From Chrysoperla carnea (lineage: Eukaryota; Arthropoda; Insecta; Neuroptera; Chrysopidae): 64,000 nt of DNA. Location of the stretch: the NCBI RefSeq assembly GCF_905475395.1, contig NC_058337.1, forward strand, positions 83,880,368 to 83,944,367, given 5' to 3'. The notes beneath the pieces are model-generated. The model did not search any database. It saw nothing but the letters and a program-made list of their open reading frames with translations, and was not told where the DNA came from. Numbering within the stretch: position 1 is the first letter of the stretch; the number at the start of each line of letters is the position of its first letter. The translations under genes and the position numbers were made by a program. Shown here one piece after another: positions 1 through 13,982 of the stretch.

Positions 1-2140
1 TTTTAACCATATCGAGGTAAAATACCGAATCAAAAAAGTGCAAGTAACCACTGATATATGATAAAACTAACGCATTACCATTTTGAATTATTTTCTCATG
101 TGTTATTGGTTATTATGCATAGTGCAAAAGACGAAAAAGGGGTCCAATTTGATACGAGCCAAAAAAGTACCAATTCAAGGAATCATGAAATAAGTTCAAG
201 AAATAAGTTACCTATAAGGGAAATTTGTTGAAGTTTTTTATTTTTCTATCCTATACATTATATGATGGTGTTCCCTAGAGTGCACTCTTAAGATTACATG
301 TTGAAGTGACCGTCTTTAATGGTAATCGATAGGGGCTCTTGGTACACTGGAATGTGATCATTATGATATTGTACTATATTACATTATGATATTGTACCAC
401 GGATCACACATTTTATACCTTGGATCAAGATGTTATCGATAGTCAGTTATTATTTACACACTAAAAAAAAATTTCTTCTCAGTTGAAGAATACTTTTTTC
501 TGCCTTTGAAAAAACAAAAATATTCTTGGTTCAAGAAAAAATTTCATGCGTCAAGAAATTTTTTTTCCTAAGTCAATTCTCAGAAAAATATATAAAACGG
601 AGGTATAATGGTGCTACAAAGACGACTTCCTATGTAATTTTTCAAATGGCTTCTTAAAAAACACATAGATGTAAATTTTGATCTCTGGTACAACACTCTC
701 TTTTATTTATTTTCAATATTGAATAACTTTTGTCAAACATAAATTGTATTTTCCAAAATATAAATAATTATGAAATATGTATAAAATGATAAACAATATT
801 AGATTAAAAATATTTAGATTAACATCAATATGTTGAACATTTTATTTTATGTAATCAAATCAAATATCATATAACATAATTAAATTTTTAATAAATTTTA
901 CATTTTTTATTAACACATATAATCAATATCTATTTCTGTGCTATATACCACTGTGACAAATACCACAACAAGGGCTTGACTGAAAGACAAATTACCCCAA
1001 AGACAATGTCTCTCTAAAAAACCAATGAATAAGTATACATACATTAAATAAGATATAATAAAGCTATCTAAAGGAAGTACGGCAGCCAGGGCCTTTTATA
1101 TGAAGTCTAAATCAATTCTGAAAATTTTAAGGGGGTGACCCGATTATTTAAATAAATAAATGACTTCAAATGTAGGCATATTTAACATTGGTCTGATGGG
1201 AAAACGGTAGGTGAATGATTTGTTTTCATAGATTTCTCGAAAACTAATCGATGGAAATTAAAAAAAGAAAAATATTAGAATTAACCCGACCAATTTAATA
1301 CGTATGAGCACGGTAGTGGGGACACAAATGTAAAAAAATATATATTTGATGGTGAATTATGCCATAACTTGACAATATAAGACTAAAATTTTTCGATATT
1401 TGGAATAATTTTCAAAATATCGAAAATTGGAAATTTTATTCAATAAGTTAGCTTTCGATATTTCGAAAACAGATATCGAAGAATTTTATTCTTATTTTTC
1501 GTTTACATTAATGAAATTATAACAAACCTTAAATCTAAAATTGCCTTGGCGCTCGTACTACCTTAAGTAACTTCTTGCAAACTTTTTATACATTATCTGT
1601 CGTTTTTTAAATTTCAGAGTGATTTGTTTACGCAGACTTGATACTATGGTGGCGTTGTTACCTGCTACCATATGTATTAAGTCTAGTTATAAAACAATTT
1701 TTCCAAATTATTTTGTACAAAAAGGTAAAACCAGTTAGAGTACAAAATGCTTGTAGGTATTTAACCACTAAATAATATATTTAAATGGCATATAACTTTT
1801 GAGAGTTTGTGAGAAACAAGAGGGTAAAACACATACAAATTAATAGCATCGTCATATGTATAATTACAGGAAGCAGTACCGTTTTAACAATTATAATTTT
1901 GTTGGAAAAAGCATGAATAAATAAAAAAAAATACGCCAAGATTCTGTAATATAGAATTTCAACTTAGAATTCGGGAAGACTATACCTAAAATACGCATTA
2001 AAAGCCTAAATGGTTTAGATTTCCTTTAGGTGCAGTATTATTATAGTAAATCAGTACACCAATCAAATGCACTTTACCATTATATTTTATACTTGGTTTT
2101 GTGTATGTTCAGTTTTGTCAATTCAGTCAATTAATGAAAA
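1..2140. other. AT-rich intergenic DNA, no gene seen
   Basis: No open frame longer than about 60 codons and no splice-linked coding exon could be recognised on either strand. The stretch has homopolymer runs and short degenerate direct and inverted repeats, for example variants of TTTTTCGATATT near 1388-1480. It looks like decayed repeat DNA. Confidence 0.6.
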
Positions 2141-2604
2141 AACAAGTGAAAACAAACAATTGACTGAGTTAATTATTGAAATACATATATAACTGATATT
2201 CCCATATAATACATACTATACAATTTGCGCATAATTTGCGCTCTCACGGGTAAACAAAGATATTTACGAAAAAATGTTTCAAAAAATTTGATTATTTTTT
2301 TATAAGGAACATTTTTTACATTTAAATTGTTGTTCTATCTCAAACGGTTTACAAGATGGGTCCTACGGAGACTACTACTATTTAGGATGCTTTTCCGTTT
2401 GATATTTCTTTTCGTTTTTGAGTTATCGTGATGACAGACGGGCAGACGACAGACAGGCAGACAGACTACCGGAAATGGACTAATGAGGTGATTTTATGAA
2501 CACTCATACCAAAATTTGTTTCGTAGCATCAATATTTTTAAGCGTTACAAACTTGGGACTAAACTTAGTATACCTTGGTATATTTCAAATACATGGTATA
2601 AAAT
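2141..2604 (-). repeat. Dispersed repeat RF1, copy 1
   Basis: Reverse-oriented copy of the repeat called RF1 here, read from AACAAGTGAAAAC at the left to ATGGTATAAAAT at the right. In forward orientation the family begins TTTTATACCATGTATAT and ends with the AATTAACTCAGTCAATTG hairpin followed by TTTTCACTTGTTT. Shared internal landmarks are a GTTTGTAACGC-like block, TGGTATAGGTGTTCAT, a run of CCGTCTGTC-like units, TTTTTGAGTTATCGTG, GATCC(A/T)TCTTGTAAACCGTTAGAG and TTCTATCTC. No protein is encoded. This copy lacks the short stretch around the CTATACATGGTAT block. Confidence 0.8.
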
Positions 2605-4748
2605 ACCTCTCGTTAGAAATCATATTACAGGGTATTCTATAATTAATAGTAGAAGATTATACCAATAAATTAAGCTTATCAAGACAAATGGAAAAAAAGC
2701 TTTTAACCAAATTCTAATCAAATAAAGCTTTTTACCAATCTATTGGGGTTGGAGGCCAATTAACAGGTCCATTACGTGAAATTAATAAAAATATCATAAA
2801 TTTTCATATGAATAAAAAATCTAAACAATTTGCAAGCGTTGTTTTAGCGTGAATCACTGTATTATAAAATGGCAAACCAAACTAAACATTCTTCTATCAA
2901 ATTGGTTATCAAGCAAAAGATCTCCTTTTTAAAACAAAAACTATCGTTATAGCCCTCACTTATCCTCTCTTTTGTTCACAATTTTATGGATTCTAATTTT
3001 TAACTTTTTTGAACATGAAGTTTTGCCCATGATACTCGCTGACATTGTAACTTTCTAAAGGTCCAATTATTAAATTAACCTGATTTTTATATCATCCCAC
3101 GAGTTTCATCAAATTTCAAATTTTTTTTTGCGTTTTTCTCGATTTTTTACGGGGTACGTACTTACCCCTTTAAAAAATTGCAATAATGGCAATGAAATTT
3201 TTTTTAAAGCCAATTTCGATAAAGCTTAGTATATAAGGTTATTTTGACCCAATAATTACCAAAATCGATTCAATCGAACCAAACTTGCGTTATCTCTATT
3301 TTCGATTTATAAAGAAGCATTCATATCATATCGCTTGAGAAAAGAATGATAATTTTTTGAATATTGTAAATATTGTATATTAAAAAAACCTTGATAACAT
3401 TATAAAATACGTTGATCTATATTTGTCTATAAAATTATTAACATACAGTTCCCGTATACAAAATTCGTATCCCCCTTTGAGCCCCTTAGGTGATGCATTT
3501 CCAAAAATTTTAGGATTCTAGACCTGACATCGGAAACTTCAAGAACGCATTCCATGTGTTAACTTGATTTTAATCAAGATAAAGAAAATTTCCTACAAAA
3601 GAATTTGTACTATTTTCTTCAAGCCTTAAAAAAGTACAGAATACTTTGAGTCAATTCGTGTCATCAATATAATATATTCAATTCATAGATAAATATACCG
3701 ATATATCTGACCTCGCATAATGGCTCCTACACTTGTACTATTGAACCATATAAAAAACAGAGAGTGAACTTAAGAAGGGTAAAACACCAAACAAATGGTA
3801 CAAAATGCAAACGTCAACAAATATAATATAATATTTTTATTATGTGAAAGCATTTTTTAAGCATATCTACGAGTTTGAACAGAAAAAAATCGTTATATAG
3901 TTACGAATTGAAGTATAATATTTAGTCGAGTAAGAAATGTAAGTATTTAAAAAACTTTTTCCTCTTTCTTTCTTTTCTATTCTTCTGTTAAAACATTTGG
4001 GAAGTGAATGAGAGTGCACTTATTAATAGAAATATACCATCCTGCAATATAATAATATCGGAAGTATTTATGAATAAAGAGGGTTCAATTCAAGTCAATA
4101 TAGATATATGTAGTAGGTAGGTATAATAAAGGTATCATGATACACCTGATTATTTTATTGGTTTTTTTATTGTTATGTTTAAAAATAAATAAAAGGTAAG
4201 ACTTTATTTGACCTTTTTAAACTTCAATTAGAAAATCGAACTATGCTTTACATTATGTAGATAAATTAATTATGAAAATATAATGTGAATATTATTTTTT
4301 AAAATGAAGCACTCAACATTAATGAAAATATTTTTTTTTTGTGAATTTTCATATTTTTTAACTGTCTACCCCAGTCGTTTCTAATGTTTGGCAAGGGAGA
4401 GTTTCGCGAACGGTAAGATCCTGTTTTACTTTATTTTTAATATTTTTTAAATATTTTTAAATACAGAAATAAATATAATTTGAAGAAACGATTCGAAAAT
4501 TATTTATTAACTTATTTTTAAGAAAATTATATTTAGGGCTATCTCGATAGCCATATAAAATATATGAAGTGAGAAGAGTTTTTATGGACGTTCTAATGTA
4601 TAAAACAACGAGGAAATGTGTATTATGTGTTACCGTTATATAATTGGTATTGTATGTGAACAACTTCAAGTGATGAATCTGACCGGCTGGGTTCATGTAT
4701 ACACATATGCAATCCCTCTTCGTTTTATACATAAGGACATCCGTAAGA
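2605..4748. other. AT-rich intergenic DNA, no gene seen
   Basis: No supportable coding exon. The longest open frame, 91 codons on the minus strand at 4457-4732, is Tyr/Thr/Ile-rich with no recognisable motif and reads like chance. A small palindrome built on GGGGTACGTACTTACCCC lies near 3150-3170. Confidence 0.55.
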
Positions 4749-4838
4749 ACTCTTAATATAAATAATATAAAACTCTTAATATAAATAATATAAAACTCTT
4801 AATATAAATAATATAAATATCATTTAATATAAATAATA
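4749..4838. repeat. 23-bp tandem repeat (about 3.5 units)
   Basis: The unit starts ACTCTTAATATAAATAATAT and recurs at 4749, 4772 and 4795, a period of 23 bp, then decays into a partial fourth unit. It is a simple AT-rich minisatellite with no coding content. Confidence 0.9.
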
Positions 4839-5429
4839 AAGCAGTATAACGCGCTTATTTGTGAAGTAGATTCCTAAGAAAGCCCATCAATTATGTTTTT
4901 AAGTTGAGTAATTTTTTTTCAGTTCTAGACCACTTAAATATGGAAAGTTTTATTTATGGCAAATTTGTATTACCAGTGAATAAGTTAATGTTTGACTCAT
5001 GGCAACTTTTTGAAAAAAATTTAATTTAGAAAATTTATAACGTTATTCAAGTTATGGATCTTAAATGGTTCCAGTACCTTATTATCATACTCACGACTTC
5101 AACAAATGACTGTTTTTACCTAGTGCAATATCTGACTCTCTGAGTAATATTTTACTTATCTTACATTTACTTATAAATAAACACGAAAATTTTTATCATA
5201 GAACAACAAACGATAGTTACCTCAATATATTACATCCTCAACTCATCTTTACAGACAATACAAATTTATTTTGCTAACATCATATGTACACAATACACGT
5301 AATATATCAAGAGCCAGACCTGCCAAAATTTCGTCGTGCATTGGAATTTAGTTCATTGTGAGAAATACTGGGAACACTCGATTTTTTTCATTCTTTACTC
5401 CCTAAATATATACATAACCGATTGTAAAT
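4839..5429. other. AT-rich intergenic DNA, no gene seen
   Basis: No coding exon, RNA gene or clear repeat structure was recognised between the minisatellite and the foldback element to the right. Confidence 0.5.
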
Positions 5430-5945
5430 TTGTTGAGGGATTAGATGGAGGACATCATGTTCTGACATCAGATTGGACCTCTTCGTGTTAATACCCAATT
5501 TAAATCCTAAACCGTAAGAGATAGAATAACACATTGAATTAGAAAGTTGTTAGTCATAAAAATTTTTTTTTGAAAATGTGTCATTATTGCAGTTAGTTGA
5601 AAGAAAATACGCTCAAAGTTTATCGAAAAATGTAGGTCAAAGTTATGAACGCAGGTGAAATTCCTCTATTGCCCTGGACAACTTTTGACTAAAGCATTTT
5701 TCCGTAGTAAGTGTGTTTTCTTTCAATTAAATCCAATAATGACATATGTTCAATTCGCATTGCCTCCAAAAACTAACGTTTTTCGAAATGATATTTTAAA
5801 CAAAAAGTGTCAGTTGTTTTATGAGAATCATCTTTCTAACTTAAAGTGTTATTCTATCTCTTACTGTTTTTGATCTAAATTGGTCTAGGTCCAATCTGAA
5901 AACAGAGCATGATGCCCTCATCAAACTCTGCAACTTTTGTTTAAG
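5430..5945. repeat. Foldback (inverted-repeat) element
   Basis: A left arm at about 5430-5560 and a right arm at about 5815-5945 are inverted copies of each other. The left arm carries AGATTGGACCT and GTAAGAGATAGAATAACAC; the right carries the complements AGGTCCAATCT and GTGTTATTCTATCTCTTAC, in the same order when reversed. The spacer of about 250 bp encodes nothing recognisable; the 72-codon frame at 5655-5873 overlaps the right arm and is not taken as a gene. This is a foldback or MITE-like element of unknown superfamily. Confidence 0.7.
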
Positions 5946-6460
5946 TTATTTTTTGATTAGTTAACTACAAAACGAGATATTTAGGTGTATAGATTAAAAT
6001 GGTCCATTCTGTGTATTTGATATACAGGGTATGGAAATTTTTCTGATTGGATTTTTTCGAAAAATTGAAATTTGTGATTAGTAATTTCAGGAAGGTAGCG
6101 TCTTGTCTTAAGATTAAGAACTGCGTATAGAATGTAAAATTATTTTATTTTTTAGAATATTTGCAAGTGACGCGTATCCAAGAAGTCTTATTTACAAAGG
6201 CTCGAATTCATAAGACTGATGTTTGCGGAAAAAACGGAGTTTGATGGGGAACATTATGTTCTGGCATCAGAATGGAGTAACTTCTCTGTGTTGCTTTAAT
6301 AGTTAATTTAGATTCTAAAAGTAAGAGATAGAACAACACTTTAAAATCGTTAACTTTGATGTCCCCCATCAAACTCTACAACTTTTGTTTAAATTATTTT
6401 TTGATTAGGTAACTACAAAACTAGCTATTACCCATAATAGATTAAAATGGTCCACCCTAT
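5917..6460 (+). repeat. Partial duplicate of the foldback terminus
   Basis: A block at about 5917-6010 (CAACTTTTGTTTAAGTTATT ... GATTAAAATGGTCCA) is repeated directly at about 6370-6460 with a few changes. Another at about 6235-6345 resembles the left arm of the neighbouring foldback element, including GTAAGAGATAGAACAACAC. A TACAGGGT motif lies at about 6025 and GGTCCACCCTATA at about 6449; such ends are common on insect DNA transposons. The region looks like nested or rearranged copies of one element. Confidence 0.55.
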
Positions 6461-9400
6461 ATGCTATAGTAGAATTATATACTACTATAACCTTCTAATT
6501 TGAAAGCTGTAGCTTAAATCACATGGCTATTATACGGTGTAGAAATTTCAAACGACCTTATCGCAAACCTCTTTTTAAAAGGCTAACTAAAAACAAATGT
6601 TTGGGAAGTTTAGCTCTTGGTATATTACAAAACAAACACATCTCTAAAAATCATTACCAAGGATATAAGCTAGCTATAAGTTCGAATAATAGTAAAGCTA
6701 AAAAGCAGAGCATCACATTCTTCTAATCTGTATATAATCTATTGTTGTTATTCATCTAGCTTGTAGCTTGTAGCCTAGCTCTAGCTCCAGTTAGCTATAT
6801 AGTTTTGTTTTTGTTTTTTGTGTTCACTTCATTTATTATATTGCATTCATATTTTTATATGTCATTGTTGTCAACAAACAACCCAAACAAATGTACATAA
6901 AACAAATGAACAACAAACGGTTGGAAGGTAACATAGAGAACTACTACAATCATCTCATACCATACCATACCATACCGTTACCAACCTACAAACCATAAAT
7001 ATGAACAGTTTAGTTAATATAAACAAAAGCATCATACTCTATAGTTGCAGTGATGATATGAGTATGAAATGCTGGTATTATCTATGGTATATCGTTTCAT
7101 GATGCGAGTAAACTCTGATTACAATGTTGCAATATTTATTTGTTTTGGCTTAAATAAAACAAATGAAAACTATACATAGATTTAGTTACCGATAAAAAGC
7201 AAATTGATTAAATCTGTAATAAAGATCACACACTTTTATTTAATGTAAATTGAGTTTCACTAAAAACTTTGGAAAATTATTAGATAGATCCTCCTGTTAG
7301 ATAGATCGTTAAAATAGAACAGAAAGTCTTAGACCTTGTAAGTGTTTTTTGTCCTCAAGCGAATATTAGACCAGATATACCTTGCAATTTTTTCAGTTGT
7401 ATCAGATATAAATTAATATCCTTAAATAAACCTTTCGGTTAGGGTTCTGACGTCAGAAAATCTGTTTTTCTGGTATTTTAAACGGTTACCGGGTAATAAC
7501 AAATAACAGTACGGGAAAGTGAATTCAGTACATGAAAATTTACTTTCCTATACATTATTTGTTTCATTGTCGATAACCATTTAAAAAACCAAATAGGCAT
7601 TCTGGCTTTAAAACTCTACATGCAAATTTCTATAGTTAACAATTTCAAAAAAATAGTTGTGCTTTTTGTAGGAAAGACACATTTCCAGCCTCTATGGCTG
7701 TTATCGTCCGGGAATATATTGCTTTTCCATAGTCTTCCGGAAATGTACTTCTTTTCCAAAATCGGGAATATGTTGCCTTTCTACTAAATATGCAAACTAC
7801 TATTGTTTGTTTTTTTTTTTTTTTTTTTGAGTGTGTAATATATACCACAGATGTATACTACGAGCTCAAGATCAAAAGTCTTCTAGGGAAATTGAGTGAA
7901 CTACAAAGGAGGAAGCGAGAGGACGTTTAAAGAAAAATATTATTAAGCTAGTGAAGCGAGCTCTGAAGCAGAAACTTGATTTAAAGTCTCTTGGAGGCTT
8001 AGAGGAATAAGGAGCGTCAAAGAGGAATCAAAGGGTAGTTAAAATACAAAAATAAAAGTATTGAAACAAATACTGGTATAACACTTTAAAAAAATTTTAC
8101 ATAAGATTATATTATAAACTTTCAATATTAAAGAAGTTCTAATAATGATTAGATACAAAAGTTGTTCTTCTTAAGAATATTATTGATATACCTACAAGTT
8201 TTTGTCAGTCAGTTTGTAGTATAAAATTGATGAAAACAAAATATTCATATTTTGAAATTCGATTACAAGTTGTTCACTAAACCATCTATCTATATGTTTA
8301 CCTACAGATGAAACCTTGCATTAAAGAGATAATCAATATCTTTGAAAACTTTTATAAAATTTATTTAAATTTAAATCTCGGTTATATTTCAGGATTTGTG
8401 TATAACGGTGGATAAAATCATTTTTTTAAATATGAATACATAGGCATCGTATTAAAAAACTTTCCAATTTTAAATATTTGCCAATCTAAAACATTGGATC
8501 GAATAATATGGAGAGTAGGTACAAAATCAAATGAGGTTATAGGAAAAAAAGAACTAAAGATCTGAAGAAAAGATGTAGTTATTGAAATATTATGCTTAAT
8601 TAATTCAGATATCCGATTTTGGAGATAAAATTGAGCACAATAGGTAACAATGATTTTTCTAAAACTTTTATTTAACATTCTTTGTAATCTGTTTATTATC
8701 TATTACAAATCTCGCAATAAGAATGTCGAGAAGTTGAAAGGAAGCTGCTACTGAAGCTTTTGGCCTAAATAAAAAACTATGATTTAATAACCAGGAAAAT
8801 TCGAAAGATACCACAAAATTATAAAAATGAAAAACAATCAAATAACAAATAAAAAGTTAAATCACCAGCGAGAATAAAGTTGAAGCGCTGGGAACAATAT
8901 GTTAAAAAGGGGAGCGCTATAAGATATGTAAAAATTGGAAGAGCTGTATTGGATAATAGTGTGGAAAAAATATTCAACACGGTGTAAAAGTGGACGCGCA
9001 GGTAAATTTAAACAAAATATTTATAGAAGGCAAACTTTTATTCAATATCATACACAGTAAATAGTAAACGTAAAAATTATGATTTCTTTAAAACATCTAT
9101 AATAAGGTAATAAGAAAAGAAAGAATGTATAAAGCTGTTAAAATAATCTTCAATAAGCTTGGAATAACTGAATTTTAAATATGACCTTAGCTTGTGTATT
9201 GAATCTTAAATGCGATGTAAGTTTTTACATTGAGCCAAGTGTAATCTGACAAATTATTACTTTATCAAATTAGAAACTATTTTTCATTCTGGATGATATT
9301 TTAACTAAATACATTTTAAAATTCTAAATATAGTTTTAAGGAAACTGTAGTAAAAAGATTCCCCATGGAATTGAACTTTTACTGTAACTTCACCAATGAT

Positions 9401-11199
9401 TAATATGTAAATTCTGGAATAGAATAAAATTATGCAAAATATTGTATGGAACACATAAAATAATGTCTTTAAAGTTTTATTCGTTTAACATATTTATTAA
9501 AAATAAAACTACGATAAAACGTTTTCCATCTATTTCCATGCTTGTGTTTATTAAAAGCGTAACTTGTGCTTAGAGTCATAATAGTTTTAATTTATTTGTT
9601 GTAGCTAGTTTTTTTAAATTTATATCTTCTTACGACATTTTGAAAGAAACAAAATTTGAATTTTATCATAAAACATACTATACATATAAAGAATAGAACA
9701 GAAAAGTGTGCGATTTTGGAAACGGTATAAAAATAAATTTGATCAAAAATTTTCAAATTTATCTTTTTACCATCTTAAATTAAAAAATTTTAATCAATTC
9801 TTCGGTATTCCATTTCGCGTTCGATCATGATGGCTATTTAGCCCATTTTTGTAAATAACACGTTTACCATATTTTTGCAATAAATCAATTGTTAAAATAA
9901 TATATTTCTCAAAAAGTCAACGCCGCCAGTTTGAAAATTACACCGAGGGATTTTTGAAGGGTTTGTTGGTTTTTCATAGTGCACTTTTAAGAACAAAAAT
10001 TGACGGCAAAATTTGAGTTTTTTTCGGTATATTTCAGTCATGGCAAATCGCAAAAATCTTTTAAACCGACTTTTAGTAAAATGCGTAACCTTTTTTTATA
10101 TATCGAATAATTTACGACAGATGAATATAATACAGCATCCATCATGTGTATTTCGATCTAACAAAAACAGAACAACGTGGCTTCCGGGCGAAACTATATG
10201 GGTCGCATCAAACGGAAGATAATTTTGTCCTTCTTCTATGGTCAAAATATGTGAAGTTTTTTTCCCGCATGTCGAATTTCTTATTATTTCGACTTTTCAA
10301 AATAAGCCCATATTCCGAAAATAAGACTCACGTGCCAAAGAGCTCTACTCAAAAGTGCAACGTTTTCGTGATTCATATTGCTGCGTAGAAGGATTGGAAA
10401 TTAAATTATAAATAGGTAAGACAGATCTGTCAAACCTTATTTCCCTAAACCACAATTTCATTGATATTAAAAATAACATCCTAATGCAGTTTTGCATATT
10501 GCATAAAGACAACAATAAGAGCGACTTTATCTTGTCCATGAGGAATAAATAAATTCATGATTTTTAATAACATATAACATTTTAAAATTAAATATGTAAA
10601 TTCGTTGCATATTATTCAAACTCCTTTTAAAAAACCACCCTCCCTACCCCTAATAATAAATAATATGGTCAACAAAAACTAGTTTCAACAATTCAATAAA
10701 AAAAAATGAATCAAGAGATTAGAACATGTCACGAACAGAGCGAGCAGATACGGAGATAAATAATCTCTCAACAAACAAATAATAAACACTATTCATTGAT
10801 TGTAAATAAAATCAAACCACATCATAATATTAAATACTATAATTCTAACAAAGGGAGCAAATAAAAGGGATGAAATGACAAACCCCTGTGTGTATGGCAG
10901 TAGCATGCAATGTATGAACAGGCAAGTTGATCAGATTATTCAAAGTTTAGAAATACAATACTTTATAACTAACATTATTCGCTTTAGTTCAAATGTATGA
11001 AAAGATTGTTAACGTCGACCATACTTTTGACTTAAGTCCAGAATTTTTGTTTCAACAAAAATTTAGGAAATCCAAAAACAGTGCTGTAAAAATCTGGAAA
11101 AAAATTGGTATTTTCCTATACGCCGCAAATTGATTTGATAAAAAATGAATGATTTTGATGATTTTGTCTACTTTATTATTGATAACAAATATATATGTA
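6461..11199. other. AT-rich intergenic DNA, no gene seen
   Basis: About 4.7 kb without a supportable gene. It contains a (CATAC)4 microsatellite at 6956-6976 and a poly-T run near 7805-7827. Open frames of 60-86 codons (for example 6523-6726 plus, 8418-8678 minus and 10013-10388 plus) show no domain, no codon pattern like that of the real genes and no splice partner. Confidence 0.5.
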
Positions 11200-11326
11200 T
11201 ATAGCTTTAATTATTATTACATAAGTGACGTTTTTTTGTTACACTATATTTTGTTACCATAAAAATAGGTAACAAAATAAAGTGCAACAAAAAAACGACA
11301 CTTATGTAATAATAATTAAAGCTATA
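11200..11326. mobile_element. Short MITE-like hairpin element
   Basis: Two arms of about 59 bp, 11200-11258 and 11268-11326, are nearly perfect reverse complements separated by a 9-bp loop. The ends read TATAGCTTTAATTATTATTA on the left and the matching complement ending in GCTATA on the right. There is no coding capacity. The structure is that of a MITE; TATA-like ends fit a TA-targeting superfamily, but no target duplication can be separated from the surrounding AT sequence. Confidence 0.75.
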
Positions 11327-13911
11327 CAATTAATTGAATATTATCATTGATAACTTCTGATTGTTGTTCATAGATCGTCGTTTTGCATAAAATTTTAACA
11401 ACATAATCATAAAGCATATTTTATAATAAGTGCTTGGATGACCTGGATGTACTTTATTTTTTAACTACGATATACGTATATATCAAAACCATCAACCAAA
11501 ACTGACAAAGCGACACGAATTTCACACTATGTAAATAGATACGAAGCGAACCACATACAATGTATTTATTCGCCAACTTATGCCAGGAAGAGTCATATTT
11601 TGCTGTTGATGTTTCAGTTTTTCCTGAAAACACTGATAAAACGACGTTTTGTAAAAATGAAATCTAGGTAGATCGAGTTTTCGGCCCCGGAAATCCCTAC
11701 ATACTACTAGATTGTTGATATATACAAAAATTGCTCGTTTAAATATATAAGTTAAGATAATTTATAAGAAAATGTCTATTTTCATTACTTGGTAAACGAA
11801 AACTTGAAAAAAAATTATTAAATACAATTTTATTATAATTCCTTCGTTGTGCTTGTTATTCCATAATACATAATTTATAGCGAAAGGAAAATAATTCTCA
11901 CCGGGTGTCCCACAACACCTCTCGTTCTTTTTTATTTTATTACATACATGAACTGAAAACTGAAATGCAGATGTATTATTTAGTCATTACATTTTTTTAT
12001 GGCTGATGTTGACTACGAAAACTTTGCTCTATTTCGACGATGTACAGGTATTTACTTTTAATTAACTGAAACGTATCCTATAAACTTTCTCACTCTAATC
12101 TGCACACAGAAATGCTTTTAAACTTAGTTATTATCAATAAATGACATCTTCGTCCATCAAAACCTTGAGTTATTTCAATGGATAATTGAAGATTTGTCGA
12201 CAAAATAATCTAGCCGCTTCCACCTTGCCGGTCCTTACGCTAATACAACTATAAAAGGGTTTATAACTATATAGTTGGCAATATTTGCAGAAGTATTTAG
12301 TGAAAAGTACTTGTTTAATACTTTTATAAGGGGTTATACAGCATTATATTTTGTAGTTTTATTTGATCGAACGGCGCCCTTCAAGTACTCCTTTGTTCAT
12401 GTTTTTATATATAATGTATCCGCGAAAAAAATCACACCCTACATGAATAATGGTGTCTGAATGCAACCAACTGTTAAATAATAACTAGTTTAACAATATG
12501 TAATATCCTTTTTTCTATAATAATTATTGTATCAAATTTCATGCTTTTTTTTATTCCAAGACATCACGTCAATATATGACAGATGCATACTTGGATGTGA
12601 TCAAAAATCGGTTTCAAATTATTGTATAAAATAATAAATTTTAAAATTGAGCCTTAATTCAAAAGTATATATTTGTTTATTTGGAAATTTGTTACTTCAT
12701 CACATAAAACTTACTACCTAATGTATTGAGAAATATTTAAACCAAAACCCCAATCTAAAAAATCATCTTCAAAAACTTGACTTGAGGACCTAAAATAACA
12801 TAAAGGTTATTTGCTTGTCCAATCGAAAGTAACCGAAGGCATTATATATAATGTAAAAGTGGCTTAGTGATTCAATAAAAATATTGCCTAACGTTGGATA
12901 CGAGTTCCTTTCATTTTTGTTCTCTTGTATCTCGAAAATCAGAAGTTTTAGATCATATGGTCAACTCATGTTTTTAAAAAGTTAAATCAGTTTCATAATT
13001 GAGTAAAGATAGACAAACACTTCAAATAAGAAATAATAAAGTTTAAAAAAGAAAAAAGGAATATGAAATATGAAATATGGAACTTGAATAAATTCGGAAA
13101 TTTTCGACATTAAAGCTTGTCCGAAAATAAAGCATTTGCGTTTAAGATAGACTACTTTCCAAATCTCATACTTTTAAACGTTCAAATAAGTTTAAATTTT
13201 GCGCTAATGTTCGATTAATGCCATAGATAAAACTGCAAGTTCATATCAAAAGTAGGGAGCCGCCATCTTTTCTGTGGTGGACCGTTTATAAGTCACATTG
13301 CAAATTTCCAACGATTTATACCCTCACATGCCCAAACTTTTTTGTGTTTCTCTAGAAAACAAACTGTTTTGTTTTTTTTTTTATGCAACGTTACTTAGTT
13401 TCAAGGGCATTTCTAAGAAGGTTAAGTTGTTATTGTTACCGGGAAAAGTTTTTATAAAGGTCCGCCGCAAAGATAATTTATGACGCGTTATTTTTTACAT
13501 CCAGCATGAGGATGTTGTATTTTCAGCGTCCAATTAAGAGCCTGTGAAACTACATTTTACAAGAAAACAAAGTTGTGTTACTTGCGTAATCCGTGAAAAA
13601 CTGCAAAAATTTCTAAATTATTCAGTTTCTGCAGTTTAATTCAAAACTATGTGCTTTTAATATTAAATGCTACTATTTTGAAAATATATTAAATTTTAAC
13701 AATTGAAGCCAACCCACAGCTACGCATGTCTAATAGTTTTTGAAATATAATGCTTAAAAAATGTACGTGGTTTTCAGAAATATTAAAATTTTGAGTGAGG
13801 TTTACCAAAATTCATTTTTACGAATACAATGTATTTATCACCATGCATTTGCTCTATTTTTAAATCTCTACAATTCAGAATAACTATTCCTATATCTCTG
13901 CAAGCAACTAG
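11327..13911. other. AT-rich intergenic DNA, no gene seen
   Basis: No coding exon recognised. Two 61-codon frames (12275-12460 and 13298-13483) lack any motif. The short GC-richer patch near 12213-12240 is not part of a convincing frame. Confidence 0.5.
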
Positions 13912-13982
13912 TTTATTGAGAAACCTTAATAAGCGAAACAAATTGCGGCCCCTTGAACTCTCGCTTATCCCGGTTCAACTGC
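13912..13982 (-). mobile_element. Possible pogo/Tigger-like transposon end
   Basis: Read on the minus strand the stretch begins CAGTTGAACCGGGATAAGCG and continues with GAGAGTTCAAGGGG. This resembles the CAGT-starting, AAGCG-rich terminal repeats of pogo/Tigger elements as I remember them. Only one end was found and no transposase frame lies nearby, so this is a solitary remnant at best. Confidence 0.35.

Noticed and set aside
6523-6726. Basic 67-codon frame as a ribosomal or DNA-binding protein
   Set aside because: Lys/Arg-rich, but matches no family I know and lies next to foldback debris.
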